This document shows positions 25,233 to 34,734 of a stretch of 49,702 nucleotides of DNA, piece after piece (the first letter of the stretch is position 1; every line of letters begins with the position of its first letter). The stretch is from an uncultured Pelagibacteraceae bacterium. Lineage in GTDB: Bacteria > Pseudomonadota > Alphaproteobacteria > Pelagibacterales > Pelagibacteraceae. The notes under the pieces were generated by a model, which had not been told where the DNA came from, made no database searches, and saw nothing but the letters and a program-made list of their open reading frames with translations. The position numbers were made by a program, and so were the translations under genes. The stretch is from assembly GCA_902541745.1 (NCBI GenBank), contig CACBRW010000001.1, positions 68,134 to 117,835 of the forward strand. Direction: 5' to 3'.

Positions 25233-26477
25233 TTAAACTAAATTTTGATTTGAAAGGTTGGGGAAAAAACAATCAACGACATCTCCTTTTTTAAATTTTG
25301 ATTTACCTGCTGGTAGCAAAACCCAAATATTTGATTTTACAAATGATTTAATTCTAAAAGACTCTTGACCTTTTAAAATTTCAACGTTTATTTTTCCATT
25401 TTTAGTTGTGCTTAATTGGCTCTTTACAAATCTTGTGAAATTCTTTTTTTTATAAAATCCATTCGTTAAAATAGCTTTAATTGATTTTTCTTCTGATAAT
25501 CCTAAAGCATTTAAAATATATGGAATTACAAAAAATCTAAAACATGCGGCTGAGGAGATTGGATTTCCAGGGAGTCCAAATATTGCCTTTTCTTTCCCTT
25601 TAATTTTTGCGAACATAATTGGTTTTCCAGGCCTTATTGCAGCATTTTTAAAGTAGCTTGATAACTTAAATTTTTTAACAACATCAGGTATGAAATCAAA
25701 CTTTCCTGCAGATACTGCGCCTGAAGTAATAATAATATCATCTTTAGATTTAATTAATTTATTTATTTTTTGTTTAAAAATATTTTGATGATTATCTCTC
25801 AATATACCCCCACTTTTAAAATTAAATAAAAAATTTTGATTTAAGTTTTTTATATAGTGCGTGTTTGAATTTCTTACCATCCAATTTGGAATATTATCTT
25901 TGTCAGATATTTCGTTTCCTGTTGAAAAAAATAATATATTAATTATTTTTTTTACTTTAATTTGTTTAATACCTAAACTTTTAAAAGCTAGGATATGGTT
26001 TGGTTGAACAATTGTATTTTTTTTTATCACAATCTCCCTTTTTCTATAATCTGAACCTGCAAATCTAACGTGATTAAATTTTTTTATTTTTTTATCAATT
26101 AAAATATATTTTTTATTAGGCGCAAAAATTATTTGTTCTATAGGAATAATTGTATCAAAACCCTTTGGTATAATTCCTCCGGTCATTATTTCGGCAGCAT
26201 CAAATTTTTTTATTCTTTTTTTAAATGGTTTCATTCCCGCCGCAATTGAGCCAATAATTTTAAATTTTTTTGGGAATTTTTTTTTTAGTCCATTAGTATC
26301 TTTTGAATTAATTACATAACCATCAAATGCAGCATTATTCCCTGCTGGATAATTTATATTAGAATAAATATTGATAGAAACTACTCTATTTAGAGAATTT
26401 ATACTCTTTATATTTTCCTCTTTAATTTTAATTTTTGCCTTTTTTAAAATTGTCTTAGATTTTTCGTAACTAATCAT
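25233..26477 (-). CDS. moeA: Molybdopterin molybdotransferase MoeA
   Basis: Inserts molybdate into adenylylated molybdopterin. It opens with the domain I/II segment NAAFDGYVI and has the cofactor-binding SGAVSAGKFDFIPDV (about 238-252), RPGKPIMFA and GLPGNPISSA. Length 414 is normal. The gene is very AT-rich with many lysines. It overlaps mobA by 8 bases and is divergent, as a pair, from the formate dehydrogenase operon, its likely client. Confidence 0.94.
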   Translation of the reverse strand: MISYEKSKTILKKAKIKIKEENIKSINSLNRVVSINIYSNINYPAGNNAAFDGYVINSKDTNGLKKKFPKKFKIIGSIAAGMKPFKKRIKKFDAAEIMTGGIIPKGFDTIIPIEQIIFAPNKKYILIDKKIKKFNHVRFAGSDYRKREIVIKKNTIVQPNHILAFKSLGIKQIKVKKIINILFFSTGNEISDKDNIPNWMVRNSNTHYIKNLNQNFLFNFKSGGILRDNHQNIFKQKINKLIKSKDDIIITSGAVSAGKFDFIPDVVKKFKLSSYFKNAAIRPGKPIMFAKIKGKEKAIFGLPGNPISSAACFRFFVIPYILNALGLSEEKSIKAILTNGFYKKKNFTRFVKSQLSTTKNGKINVEILKGQESFRIKSFVKSNIWVLLPAGKSKFKKGDVVDCFFPNLSNQNLV

Positions 26478-27096
26478 TTTTGAGTATTTTTTCGGCTTTT
26501 TTTAAATCTTCTTTTGTATTTATATTAAAGAATGGATCGTTATTTGAAAACTCCATATAAATTATTTTTACCCCAGTATTATTAGCCCACAACTCTACTT
26601 TTCTTTTTCCATTTTTTAAATCCTTCTCTAACTTATCTAATAAATTAATCGACCATAAGCCAAATATATTATGCCTTGTGTTGTTTGACTTAATGAAAAA
26701 TAAATCACTTTCATTAAATTTAATATTTTGAATAAAATCTTTAAGTATTTGTCTCTTAAAAAAAGGTGTATCAACAGGGAAAGTTGCTATCCATTTGTAG
26801 TCTTTTTGATTTTTTTTTATCCATTTCATAGCTGATAAAACTCCACCTAAAGGACCATGACCTTTTTCAAAATCTTCAATTATTGAAATTTTTTCTGAGT
26901 TATGAAAATTAATTTTGTTATTTGATACTATTAAGAGTTCCTTGAATTCGTCAATAATTTCAGTCAACATATAATCAATTAACAATTTACCAGCTAACTT
27001 TACTTGGGATTTATCTTCTCCAAACCTTTGTGACTTACCGCCTGCTAGCACAGTGCCTAAAATATTGTTATGATCCATCTCTAAAATATAAAACAT
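26470..27096 (-). CDS. mobA: Molybdenum cofactor guanylyltransferase MobA
   Basis: Attaches GMP to molybdopterin to give the guanine dinucleotide cofactor used by formate dehydrogenases. The nucleotidyltransferase motif GTVLAGGKSQRFGEDKS is at residues 14-30, with the metal-binding TFPVDTPFF further on. Length is 208. Two starts are possible: ATG at 27096, or ATG at 27078 (residue 7), which would place the motif nearer the N-terminus. It is divergent from the SufU-like gene across only 24 bases (42 with the later start), so any shared promoter region is very short. Confidence 0.93.
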   Translation of the reverse strand: MFYILEMDHNNILGTVLAGGKSQRFGEDKSQVKLAGKLLIDYMLTEIIDEFKELLIVSNNKINFHNSEKISIIEDFEKGHGPLGGVLSAMKWIKKNQKDYKWIATFPVDTPFFKRQILKDFIQNIKFNESDLFFIKSNNTRHNIFGLWSINLLDKLEKDLKNGKRKVELWANNTGVKIIYMEFSNNDPFFNINTKEDLKKAEKILKND

Positions 27097-27120
27097 TCAA
27101 AGTTGAATTAAAGAAATTAA

Positions 27121-27519
27121 ATGGATTTAAGAATTTTAGAAATAGCAGCCCATACTGAAAACAATAAAATTGTTGAAAACTATACTCATAAGTCAAAACA
27201 CAAAAATCCACTATGTGGTGATGAGATGGAAATAAGCTTAATCGTCAAAAAAAATGTTGTAAAGGATATGGGTTATCAGTGTAAATCGTGTGTTTATTGT
27301 CAGGCATCAGTCAGTCTATTATCCAGAAAAATTAAAGAAAAAAAAGTTGAAGATATAATAAAATTTATAAAAGTTGGTGAGCAACTTTTTGAGGATACAA
27401 AAGTAAGTATGGAAAAACATTGGAAAGACTTTAAAGAAATTTTAGATAAAAAAAATCTTTCAAGAAAAGAATGTTTGCTTTTACCATTAAGAACTATTGC
27501 CAAAGCATTAAAAATATAA
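27121..27519 (+). CDS. SufU/NifU-N-like iron-sulfur scaffold protein
   Basis: A 132-residue homologue of IscU/SufU-type scaffolds. Family ligands are seen at C32 in NPLCGD (with D34), a cysteine cluster C54/C57/C60 in QCKSCVYCQAS, and C118 in SRKECLLLP. The extra cysteines in the central cluster are more than the single one usually found there. It heads the rightward run with an HPP protein, fdhD and fdsBA, so it may supply clusters to formate dehydrogenase, which needs many. The next gene starts at its stop. Confidence 0.82.
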   Translation: MDLRILEIAAHTENNKIVENYTHKSKHKNPLCGDEMEISLIVKKNVVKDMGYQCKSCVYCQASVSLLSRKIKEKKVEDIIKFIKVGEQLFEDTKVSMEKHWKDFKEILDKKNLSRKECLLLPLRTIAKALKI

Positions 27520-27996
27520 ATGATCAAAATTACAAAATCATTATTACAAAAAGCATTAATTGCAGGTTTTTTTTCAGCATTTACAATTGGTGTACTAACA
27601 GTCCTTACTTATAAAAGTACACTGGGATATTTTATTGCAGCCTCATTCGGTTCCTCAATGGTTTTACTATTTGGTTTCCCTGAAAGTCCATTTGCACAAC
27701 CAAAGAATGTTTTTTTTGGACATCTAGTAACAGCTTTAGTAGGAGTAATTTTTGTAAACTATATTCCACTTCCTATTTATATCAGTATTGCAATCGCTGT
27801 TGGAGCTGGAGTTTTTTTAATGATTTTATTTAATATTGTTCACCCGCCTGCTGGTGGAAATCCAATTATAGTTATTATTGGAAGTGCCTCTTATGATTAT
27901 TTAATTAATCCAATAATTTTTGGTTGTATAATTATATTGTTATTAGCAATTGTAATTAACAAATACTTATTAACAAAAAACTATCCATTAAAATAA
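27520..27996 (+). CDS. HPP-family integral membrane protein, possible anion transporter
   Basis: A 158-residue membrane protein with four to five hydrophobic segments. It carries the HPP-domain signatures GSSMVLLFGFPESPFAQP (44-61) and HPPAGGNP (108-115), the latter giving the family its name. HPP proteins in cyanobacteria and plastids have been linked to nitrite transport. Here the gene is packed between a SufU-like gene and fdhD, so formate, a nitrite-like monovalent anion, is a reasonable but unproved substrate. Confidence 0.85.
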   Translation: MIKITKSLLQKALIAGFFSAFTIGVLTVLTYKSTLGYFIAASFGSSMVLLFGFPESPFAQPKNVFFGHLVTALVGVIFVNYIPLPIYISIAIAVGAGVFLMILFNIVHPPAGGNPIIVIIGSASYDYLINPIIFGCIIILLLAIVINKYLLTKNYPLK

Positions 27997-28000
27997 TTTC

Positions 28001-28840
28001 ATGAATTCCAAATACAAAGTTTTAAAATATTCATCTAATAAGTTTGAAAATATAGATGATTTTATTTCAATTGAAGAACCTTTGGAGATTTCATTAAAGT
28101 TTAAGGAATCTGATAAATGGGTAAATCAAAGTTTATCTATAACAATGAGAACTCCAGGTGATGATGAGGATCTTGTAAGAGGATTTTTATATAACGAACA
28201 AATTATAACAAATATTAGTGATATTGTTTCAATTGAAAGTTATGGAGATAAAGTTGGTCAATACAATATTCAAAATAAAATATTAGCAACTTTAAATAAT
28301 TCTGAAAATGTGAATATTTCAAAAATAAAAAAAGATTTTTTAACTAATTCATCGTGTGGTGTATGTGGGAAATCTTCACTTGATGCTCTAGAAATAATAA
28401 AAAAAAATAAAACAAGTCCATCAGAACCCAAAATCAAAAAAGAGGTAATTATTAAATCACCTGACATATTGAGAGAAAGCCAATCAGAGTTCAGTAAAAC
28501 AGGTGGAATTCATGCAAGCGGTCTTTTTAATAGCAATGGAGAATTGATTAATGTTAGAGAGGATGTTGGAAGACATAATGCTCTAGATAAACTTATTGGT
28601 TGTACATTAAAGAATAATCAAATAGATCCCAAAAACCAATTTATAGCATGCTCAGGAAGACTAAATTTTGAATTGGTTCAAAAGGTTTTGATGACAGATA
28701 TAGGCATAATGATAGGCGTTGGTGCGCCAACTAGTCTTGCTATCGATTTAGCGAATAAATTTGACATTACCCTAGTTGGTTTCGTAAAGAGGGACAGTTT
28801 TAATATTTACACAAATAACAAAAAAGTTATTGTGAACTAA
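28001..28840 (+). CDS. fdhD: FdhD, formate dehydrogenase sulfur carrier
   Basis: Delivers sulfur from a cysteine desulfurase to the molybdenum cofactor of formate dehydrogenase, which activates it. The CxxC pair is at C119/C122 in NSSCGVCGKSS. Flanking RTPGDDEDLVRGFL (50-63), TGGIHASGLF and VREDVGRHNALDKLIG are canonical. Length 279 is normal. Its place 18 bases upstream of fdsB fits the role exactly. Confidence 0.96.
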   Translation: MNSKYKVLKYSSNKFENIDDFISIEEPLEISLKFKESDKWVNQSLSITMRTPGDDEDLVRGFLYNEQIITNISDIVSIESYGDKVGQYNIQNKILATLNNSENVNISKIKKDFLTNSSCGVCGKSSLDALEIIKKNKTSPSEPKIKKEVIIKSPDILRESQSEFSKTGGIHASGLFNSNGELINVREDVGRHNALDKLIGCTLKNNQIDPKNQFIACSGRLNFELVQKVLMTDIGIMIGVGAPTSLAIDLANKFDITLVGFVKRDSFNIYTNNKKVIVN

Positions 28841-28858
28841 GTTAATAAAAGGGTATTT

Positions 28859-30514
28859 GTGTCAAAAAATATAAGTAATTTATCAGGCAGAATAGGCTTA
28901 AAAGATAATCTATTTAAGCAAATCTCTGAAAATACCTTAAGCGATAATCCACAAGATATTAAAGAAATTGCCAAAAAACATAACCTCGGTGTTTCAACTC
29001 TACATGGCGCAGAATCCTTTTATGAATTTTTAAGACCTTCTCATAGAGAAAAAAAAGCATTCGTTTGTAATGGTAGTGCATGTATGTGTGCAGGTACCCA
29101 AGATAAACTAAAAGATAAACTAAAAGAAAAACTAGGCGATGACAAAGTTGGAGAAATGTTCTGCTTAGGTCATTGTTATGAAAATCATGCTTTCCATTAT
29201 GATGGAGAAAATTATGCTGGAAAAGATATTGAAAAAATAGATCAAATTTTAAAGGGTGAAGAAATTAAACAAGAGAAGTTTTTCTCTAAGAGTTATGCAA
29301 CAACAAGTTTTTTAATGGATGACAAATTATCCTCAACAGAACAATTCAAAGAGCTATTAAGTAAATTTTTAAAAACGGATAAAAAAGATATAGTAAAATC
29401 ATTATTAGACTCAAATTTAACAGGAAGAGGTGGTGCAGGTTTTCCAACAGGAATGAAATGGGATTTCTGTAGTAAAGCAAAAGGAGATAAAAAATATGTT
29501 ATTTGTAATGCAGATGAGGGTGACTCTGGTGCTTTCTCAGATAGATATTTATTAGAGGGCCAACCTTTAAAAGTTATTTTTGGAATGGTAATATGTGGTT
29601 ATGTAATTGGAAGTGATGAGGGCGTTTTATATATAAGAGGTGAATATCCAAAATCAATTGAAGCATTGAATGGTAGTATAAACGAACTTAAAAAATTAGG
29701 ATTATTAGGTGAAAATATTTTAGGATCAGATTTTTCATTCGATTTAGGAATCTGTATTGGTCAAGGTGCATATATCTGTGGAGAAGAAACAGCTTTGATT
29801 GCATCTATTGAAGGAAGAAGAGCAGAAGTAGATGTTAGACCTCCTTTTCCTGTTACAGAGGGATTATATAAAAAACCAACTGTAGTTAACAATGTTGAAA
29901 CTTTAGCAGCTGCAACTGGAATTTTAATAAATGGTTCTGAAAAATTTTCATCTATAGGAAATAAAAAATCTGCAGGCACTAAATTAGTTTGTTTAGATAG
30001 TTTTTTTAACAACCCAGGTGTTTATGAAATTGATATGGGAACTCCAATGAAAAAAATATTTAATGAAATTGGTGGAGGATATAAAGAACCATTAAAAGCT
30101 TTTCAAATTGGTGGGCCACTTGGTGGTGTGGTTCCATTAGGTGAAATAGAAAATCTTAATTTAGATTTTCAGGAGTTTACTGCAAAAGGTTTCATGTTAG
30201 GTCACGCTAGTGTGGTGAGTATTCCTAAAGATTTTTCTATGGCTGAATACATTCATCATCTATTCGAATTTTCTGCTGAAGAATCGTGCGGAAAATGTTT
30301 TCCTGGAAGACTTGGATCTTACAGAGGTAAAGAAATGTTTGACCAAGCTAAAAAGAAAACTGCCAAAATACCTTTGAAATTGCTTGAAGAATTGCTTGTT
30401 ACAATGAAAAAAGGTTGTTTGTGTGCTTTATGCGGAGCTATTCCCACTCCTATTCAAAACATTCTAAAATACTTTGGTGATGAAATGAAAAATGATATGG
30501 TTAAAGATAATTAA
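28859..30514 (+). CDS. fdsB: NAD-dependent formate dehydrogenase diaphorase subunit, NuoE-NuoF fusion
   Basis: Passes electrons from the formate dehydrogenase catalytic subunit to NAD+. Residues 1 to about 135 are a thioredoxin-like NuoE domain with [2Fe-2S] ligands C70, C75, C102 and C106. The rest is NuoF-like: NADH/FMN segments GRGGAGFPTGMKWDF and GAYICGEETALIASIEG, and the 4Fe-4S motif SCGKCFPGR with a distal cysteine in KGCLCALCG. In Rhodobacter/Cupriavidus-type enzymes the NuoE part is a separate FdsG subunit; here it is fused. The start is GTG at 28859. fdsA follows with a 1-base overlap. Confidence 0.94.
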   Translation: MSKNISNLSGRIGLKDNLFKQISENTLSDNPQDIKEIAKKHNLGVSTLHGAESFYEFLRPSHREKKAFVCNGSACMCAGTQDKLKDKLKEKLGDDKVGEMFCLGHCYENHAFHYDGENYAGKDIEKIDQILKGEEIKQEKFFSKSYATTSFLMDDKLSSTEQFKELLSKFLKTDKKDIVKSLLDSNLTGRGGAGFPTGMKWDFCSKAKGDKKYVICNADEGDSGAFSDRYLLEGQPLKVIFGMVICGYVIGSDEGVLYIRGEYPKSIEALNGSINELKKLGLLGENILGSDFSFDLGICIGQGAYICGEETALIASIEGRRAEVDVRPPFPVTEGLYKKPTVVNNVETLAAATGILINGSEKFSSIGNKKSAGTKLVCLDSFFNNPGVYEIDMGTPMKKIFNEIGGGYKEPLKAFQIGGPLGGVVPLGEIENLNLDFQEFTAKGFMLGHASVVSIPKDFSMAEYIHHLFEFSAEESCGKCFPGRLGSYRGKEMFDQAKKKTAKIPLKLLEELLVTMKKGCLCALCGAIPTPIQNILKYFGDEMKNDMVKDN

Positions 30515-33282
30515 TGAGTTCAGAGAAAAGAAAAATTGCTTATATTGATGGAAAACCGTATGAAATCGGACCAAATCATTCGTCTATTTTAAAATTTGTA
30601 AAAAGCTATGTAGGTGAAAAAAAAGTACCTACTTTATGTGATGATCCAAACCTAGCTCCTTATGGTGCTTGCAGAGTTTGCTCTGTAGAAGTTGCTTTAG
30701 AAAAAGATGGTCCTACAAGAGTAGTTGCTTCTTGCCATACTCCAGTTACTGAAAATCAACACATATTTACGTCAAATGAAACTTTGAAAGATCTAAGAAA
30801 AAATATTGTTGAATTGGTTTTAACTGACCATCCAATGGAATGTGATACTTGTGAGGTAAATAACAACTGTGAATTACAAACAGTAGCAAACGATTTAGGA
30901 GTTTCTGATCACAGATACAACAGTCCTAAACAACACAAAGGTATACCAAGAGATACTTCTCACGATTACATGAGAATGAATTTAGACAACTGTATTAATT
31001 GTGGAAGATGTGTCAGAGCTTGTGATGAAATTCAAGGTTCATTCGTTTTAACAATGAGTGGAAGAGGATTTGAGTCAAGAATAACAACTGATAACGATAT
31101 GATGTTTGGAGATAGTTCATGTGTTTCTTGTGGTGCATGCGCTCACACTTGTCCAACAGATGCTATCTCAGATGTTTTTCAATCAAAGTCTGCTGCAGTA
31201 GATAAAAAAGTTAGAACAACTTGTTCATACTGCGGTGTTGGTTGTAATTTAGAAGCATCAATAAAAGACGATAAAGTTATAGCTATTGACACCCCTAAAC
31301 AAACAGAAGTTAATGCTGGACATACGTGTATTAAAGGAAGATATGCATTCAGTTTTTATGATCATCCAGACAGATTAAAAACACCTTTAATTAAAAGAGA
31401 TGGAAAATTTGAAGAAGCTTCGTGGGATGAAGCTTATGATTTTATCAAAAACGAAATGAACAGAATTACAAAAGAAAACGGTCCAGATGCCTTTGCTGGA
31501 ATTTCTTCTGCAAGATGTACGAATGAAGAAAATTATGTTTTCCAAAAAATGATTAGAGCTGCAGTAGGAACAAACAGTGTGGACTGTTGTGCAAGAATTT
31601 GTCATTCACCAACTGCTTGGGGAATGCAACAAACTTTTGGGACTGGAGCAGCAACTAACTCTACAGAAGATATTTATCATGCGGATTTATTTTTGGTAAT
31701 TGGAGCAAATCCAACTAACGCTCATCCTGTAACAGGTGCAAAAATAAAACAACAAGTCATGAAGGGTAAAAAATTAATTGTGCTTGATCCAGTTACAACT
31801 GAACTAGCGAAACTTGCAGATTATCATATTAAACTAAGACCAGGAACTAACGTTGCAGTTCTAAATATGATGTTGCACTTTATTATCAAATCAAAACTTT
31901 ACAACGCAGATTTTGTTAGAGATAGAACTGAAGGTTTTGATAATTTCTTAAAAGAAATTGAAAGACAAGATGTAGATCATTTAGCAAAAGTAGCTGGAGT
32001 AGATAAACAATTAGTTAAAGAGGCGGCAATTGCATATGCTACTGTAAGAAATTCAATGGAGTTCCATGGTTTAGGAGTTACTGAACACGAACAAGGATCT
32101 AAAACTGTAATGTTAATTGCAGACCTAGCAATGATTACTGGAAACATTGGACGAAAAGGTGTCGGGGTTAATCCTTTAAGAGGCCAAAACAATGTTCAGG
32201 GTGCAGCAGACATGGGATGTCAACCGCACCAGGGTGCTGGATATTTTCCTGTGGCTGATGAAAAGCATCAAGAATTCTATACGGAAAAATATGGAGTAAC
32301 TCACCCAACTAAACCGGGATTAAAAATTCCTCAGATGTTTGAAGCTGCAATAAACAAAGAATTAAAAGGTTTATGGATTATAGGGGAAGATATTGTTCAG
32401 ACCGATCCTAATAGCGCACATGTTATTGAAGCTATGAACTCTTTAGAACTTTTAGTTGTACAAGAAATATTTATGAGTGAAACAGCAAAATTAGCAACTG
32501 TTGTTCTGCCAGGTACAACTTTCTTAGAAAAGGATGGAACTTTTACAAATACCGAGAGAAGAATTCAAAGAGTGAATAGAGCTGTACCTCCTCTACCAGG
32601 TACTAAAACTGATGGATTAATTGTAACAGAAATGATGCAGAAATTAGGGTTTGATCAGCCAACTTATGATGCAGATCAAGTTCTAGCAGAAATTGCTGAT
32701 ATAGTTCCTTTCTTTAAGGGAGTTACTAGAGAGAGACTCGGAAAATTTGGATTGCAATGGCCAGTTCAAGAAGATGGAACTGATACAAAAATTTTGCATA
32801 CAGAAACATTTAAATTAGGTAAAGGCAGACTAAAAAACTTTGATTGGAAAGAATCATCAGAAATAGAAGCTAATCAAAAAGACTACCCTTTGATTTTAAC
32901 AACTAGTAGAGTTTTACAACATTACAACGCAGCAACAATGACTAGAAGAACAAAAAACATAAATATTGTTGATGAAGATGTTTTGTTAATTCATCCTAAG
33001 GATGCAGCCCATAGAGATCTAAATACTGGTGATATTGGAAGGCTTTATTCAGGTAGAGGTGAAGTTGCACTTAAAGTTGAGGTTACAGATAAAGTTAAAG
33101 AAGGAATAGTATTTACTACGTTCCATTTCCCAGAGCATATGGTTAATATGGTTACTGGTCATGGAAAAGATGAAGAAACAATGTGTGCAGAATACAAAGT
33201 ATCTTCTGTTGAAGTACAAAAAATCTCTAATCAATTTAAAACAGAAGTTAAACCAAAAGAAAATCAAGCTGAAGTTAGTTAA
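30514..33282 (+). CDS. fdsA: Formate dehydrogenase catalytic (alpha) subunit, molybdopterin type
   Basis: Oxidises formate to CO2 at a bis-MGD molybdenum centre. In order: a [2Fe-2S] ferredoxin domain with C42, C53, C56 and C74; a NuoG-like His/Cys cluster (H106, C110, C113, C119); two 4Fe-4S motifs (CINCGRCVRAC and CVSCGACAHTC); the 4Fe-4S site CSYCGVGC; then the molybdopterin domains. The Mo ligand is cysteine C363 (CARICHSPT), not selenocysteine. Length 922 fits FdsA/FdhF-like NAD-linked enzymes. No fdsC or fdsD gene follows; selO begins 5 bases later. Confidence 0.95.
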   Translation: MSSEKRKIAYIDGKPYEIGPNHSSILKFVKSYVGEKKVPTLCDDPNLAPYGACRVCSVEVALEKDGPTRVVASCHTPVTENQHIFTSNETLKDLRKNIVELVLTDHPMECDTCEVNNNCELQTVANDLGVSDHRYNSPKQHKGIPRDTSHDYMRMNLDNCINCGRCVRACDEIQGSFVLTMSGRGFESRITTDNDMMFGDSSCVSCGACAHTCPTDAISDVFQSKSAAVDKKVRTTCSYCGVGCNLEASIKDDKVIAIDTPKQTEVNAGHTCIKGRYAFSFYDHPDRLKTPLIKRDGKFEEASWDEAYDFIKNEMNRITKENGPDAFAGISSARCTNEENYVFQKMIRAAVGTNSVDCCARICHSPTAWGMQQTFGTGAATNSTEDIYHADLFLVIGANPTNAHPVTGAKIKQQVMKGKKLIVLDPVTTELAKLADYHIKLRPGTNVAVLNMMLHFIIKSKLYNADFVRDRTEGFDNFLKEIERQDVDHLAKVAGVDKQLVKEAAIAYATVRNSMEFHGLGVTEHEQGSKTVMLIADLAMITGNIGRKGVGVNPLRGQNNVQGAADMGCQPHQGAGYFPVADEKHQEFYTEKYGVTHPTKPGLKIPQMFEAAINKELKGLWIIGEDIVQTDPNSAHVIEAMNSLELLVVQEIFMSETAKLATVVLPGTTFLEKDGTFTNTERRIQRVNRAVPPLPGTKTDGLIVTEMMQKLGFDQPTYDADQVLAEIADIVPFFKGVTRERLGKFGLQWPVQEDGTDTKILHTETFKLGKGRLKNFDWKESSEIEANQKDYPLILTTSRVLQHYNAATMTRRTKNINIVDEDVLLIHPKDAAHRDLNTGDIGRLYSGRGEVALKVEVTDKVKEGIVFTTFHFPEHMVNMVTGHGKDEETMCAEYKVSSVEVQKISNQFKTEVKPKENQAEVS

Positions 33283-33287
33283 TTAAA

Positions 33288-34733
33288 ATGACCATTGGTT
33301 GGCATTTTGACAATACATATTCAAAGTTATCAAATACTTTTAAAGAAAATATTAAACCAACTCCTGTTCATGACCCTGAATTAGTAATTTTAAATGAGGG
33401 ACTGGCGTCTACTTTAAATTTAAATTTTTCAAAAACAGACAAAAAAAAATTAGCAGAAATATTTTCTGGTAACTCCTTACCAGAAGAAACTAATACCATT
33501 GCGCAAGCATATGCAGGTCATCAATTTGGACACTTTACCATGTTAGGAGATGGTAGAGCAGTTTTATTGGGTGAGCATTTAGTAAACAATGATAATCGTT
33601 TTGACATTCAGTTTAAAGGTTCAGGGAGAACTTCTTTTTCTAGGGGTGGAGATGGAAGAGCAGCTCTAGGTCCTATGCTTAGAGAATATATTATCAGTGA
33701 AGCGATACATTCATTAAATATTCCAACTACTAGAAGCCTCGCTGTAGTCAAAACAGGAGAGAAAGTTGTAAGAGAAAATCTTTTGCAGGGCGCAATATTA
33801 ACAAGAGTTGCATCAAGTCATCTTAGGGTTGGAACGTTTCAATATATAGCTGCAACTCAAAACATCGAAAATTTAAATACTTTAGTCGACTACACAATAA
33901 ACAGACATTATCCAGAAATTAAATCATCAAATTCAAAAGCATTAGACTTATTAAATCTTGTTATGGAAAAGCAATGCCAGCTAGTAATAAATTGGATGCG
34001 AGTTGGATTTATTCATGGGGTTATGAATACTGATAATATGGCAATTTCAGGTGAAACTATTGATTACGGTCCTTGTGCATTTATGGATCATTATGATCCA
34101 AAAACTGTATTTAGCTCAATCGATAAATTTGGAAGATATGCCTTTTCTAATCAACCACCAATTACAAAGTGGAATTTAGCAAGATTTGCCGAATGTTTGA
34201 TCCCTCTAATTGATAAAGATGAAGATACTGCAATAAAATTAGCTACAGATTTAATAGATAATTTCCAAAATATTTATGAGGATAAGTGGTTAAATATGAT
34301 GAGAGATAAGCTTGGTCTATTTGGTGAGGAAAAAAATGATAAAAAATTAATTAATGATTTGTTAAATTGGATGGAAAAAAATAAAGCAGATTACACAAAT
34401 ACTTTTTGTAATCTAATGGATGTTAATTTAGATGAAATTTACAAACATAATGATTTTATCAATTGGAAAAATGAATGGAAAAAAAGATCTGAGTTAAATA
34501 ATTCAACTAAGGAAAAACAAACCGAACTTATGAAAAAAAATAATCCAACTGTTATTCCTAGAAATCATAAAGTAGAGGAAGCTTTAGCAGAAGCAGACAA
34601 AGGAAATTTAGATAAAATTAAAAAGTTGTTAGCTATTTTAAAAAATCCTTATGACAATCAGAATAATATTGAAGAATATCAAGTACCTACTCCATTGAGC
34701 AATGAAAAATATCAAACTTTTTGTGGAACTTAA
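33288..34733 (+). CDS. selO: SelO/YdiU protein AMPylase (pseudokinase)
   Basis: SelO proteins have a kinase fold with ATP bound in flipped orientation and transfer AMP to Ser/Thr/Tyr of target proteins in redox homeostasis. Signatures: AYAGHQFGHFTMLGDGRAV near 75-93, DIQFKGSGRTSFSRGGDGRA, RVASSHLRVGTFQY, and GVMNTDNMAISGETIDYGPC with the metal-binding N/D residues. Length 481 is standard. The C-terminal FCGT has a cysteine where eukaryotic SelO carries selenocysteine. It lies 5 bases after fdsA and abuts a convergent flavoprotein gene with a 1-base gap. Confidence 0.95.
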   Translation: MTIGWHFDNTYSKLSNTFKENIKPTPVHDPELVILNEGLASTLNLNFSKTDKKKLAEIFSGNSLPEETNTIAQAYAGHQFGHFTMLGDGRAVLLGEHLVNNDNRFDIQFKGSGRTSFSRGGDGRAALGPMLREYIISEAIHSLNIPTTRSLAVVKTGEKVVRENLLQGAILTRVASSHLRVGTFQYIAATQNIENLNTLVDYTINRHYPEIKSSNSKALDLLNLVMEKQCQLVINWMRVGFIHGVMNTDNMAISGETIDYGPCAFMDHYDPKTVFSSIDKFGRYAFSNQPPITKWNLARFAECLIPLIDKDEDTAIKLATDLIDNFQNIYEDKWLNMMRDKLGLFGEEKNDKKLINDLLNWMEKNKADYTNTFCNLMDVNLDEIYKHNDFINWKNEWKKRSELNNSTKEKQTELMKKNNPTVIPRNHKVEEALAEADKGNLDKIKKLLAILKNPYDNQNNIEEYQVPTPLSNEKYQTFCGT

Positions 34734-34734
34734 A

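Noticed and set aside
30514..33282. Selenocysteine formate dehydrogenase
   Set aside because: The Mo ligand codon is TGT (C363) and no in-frame TGA occurs.
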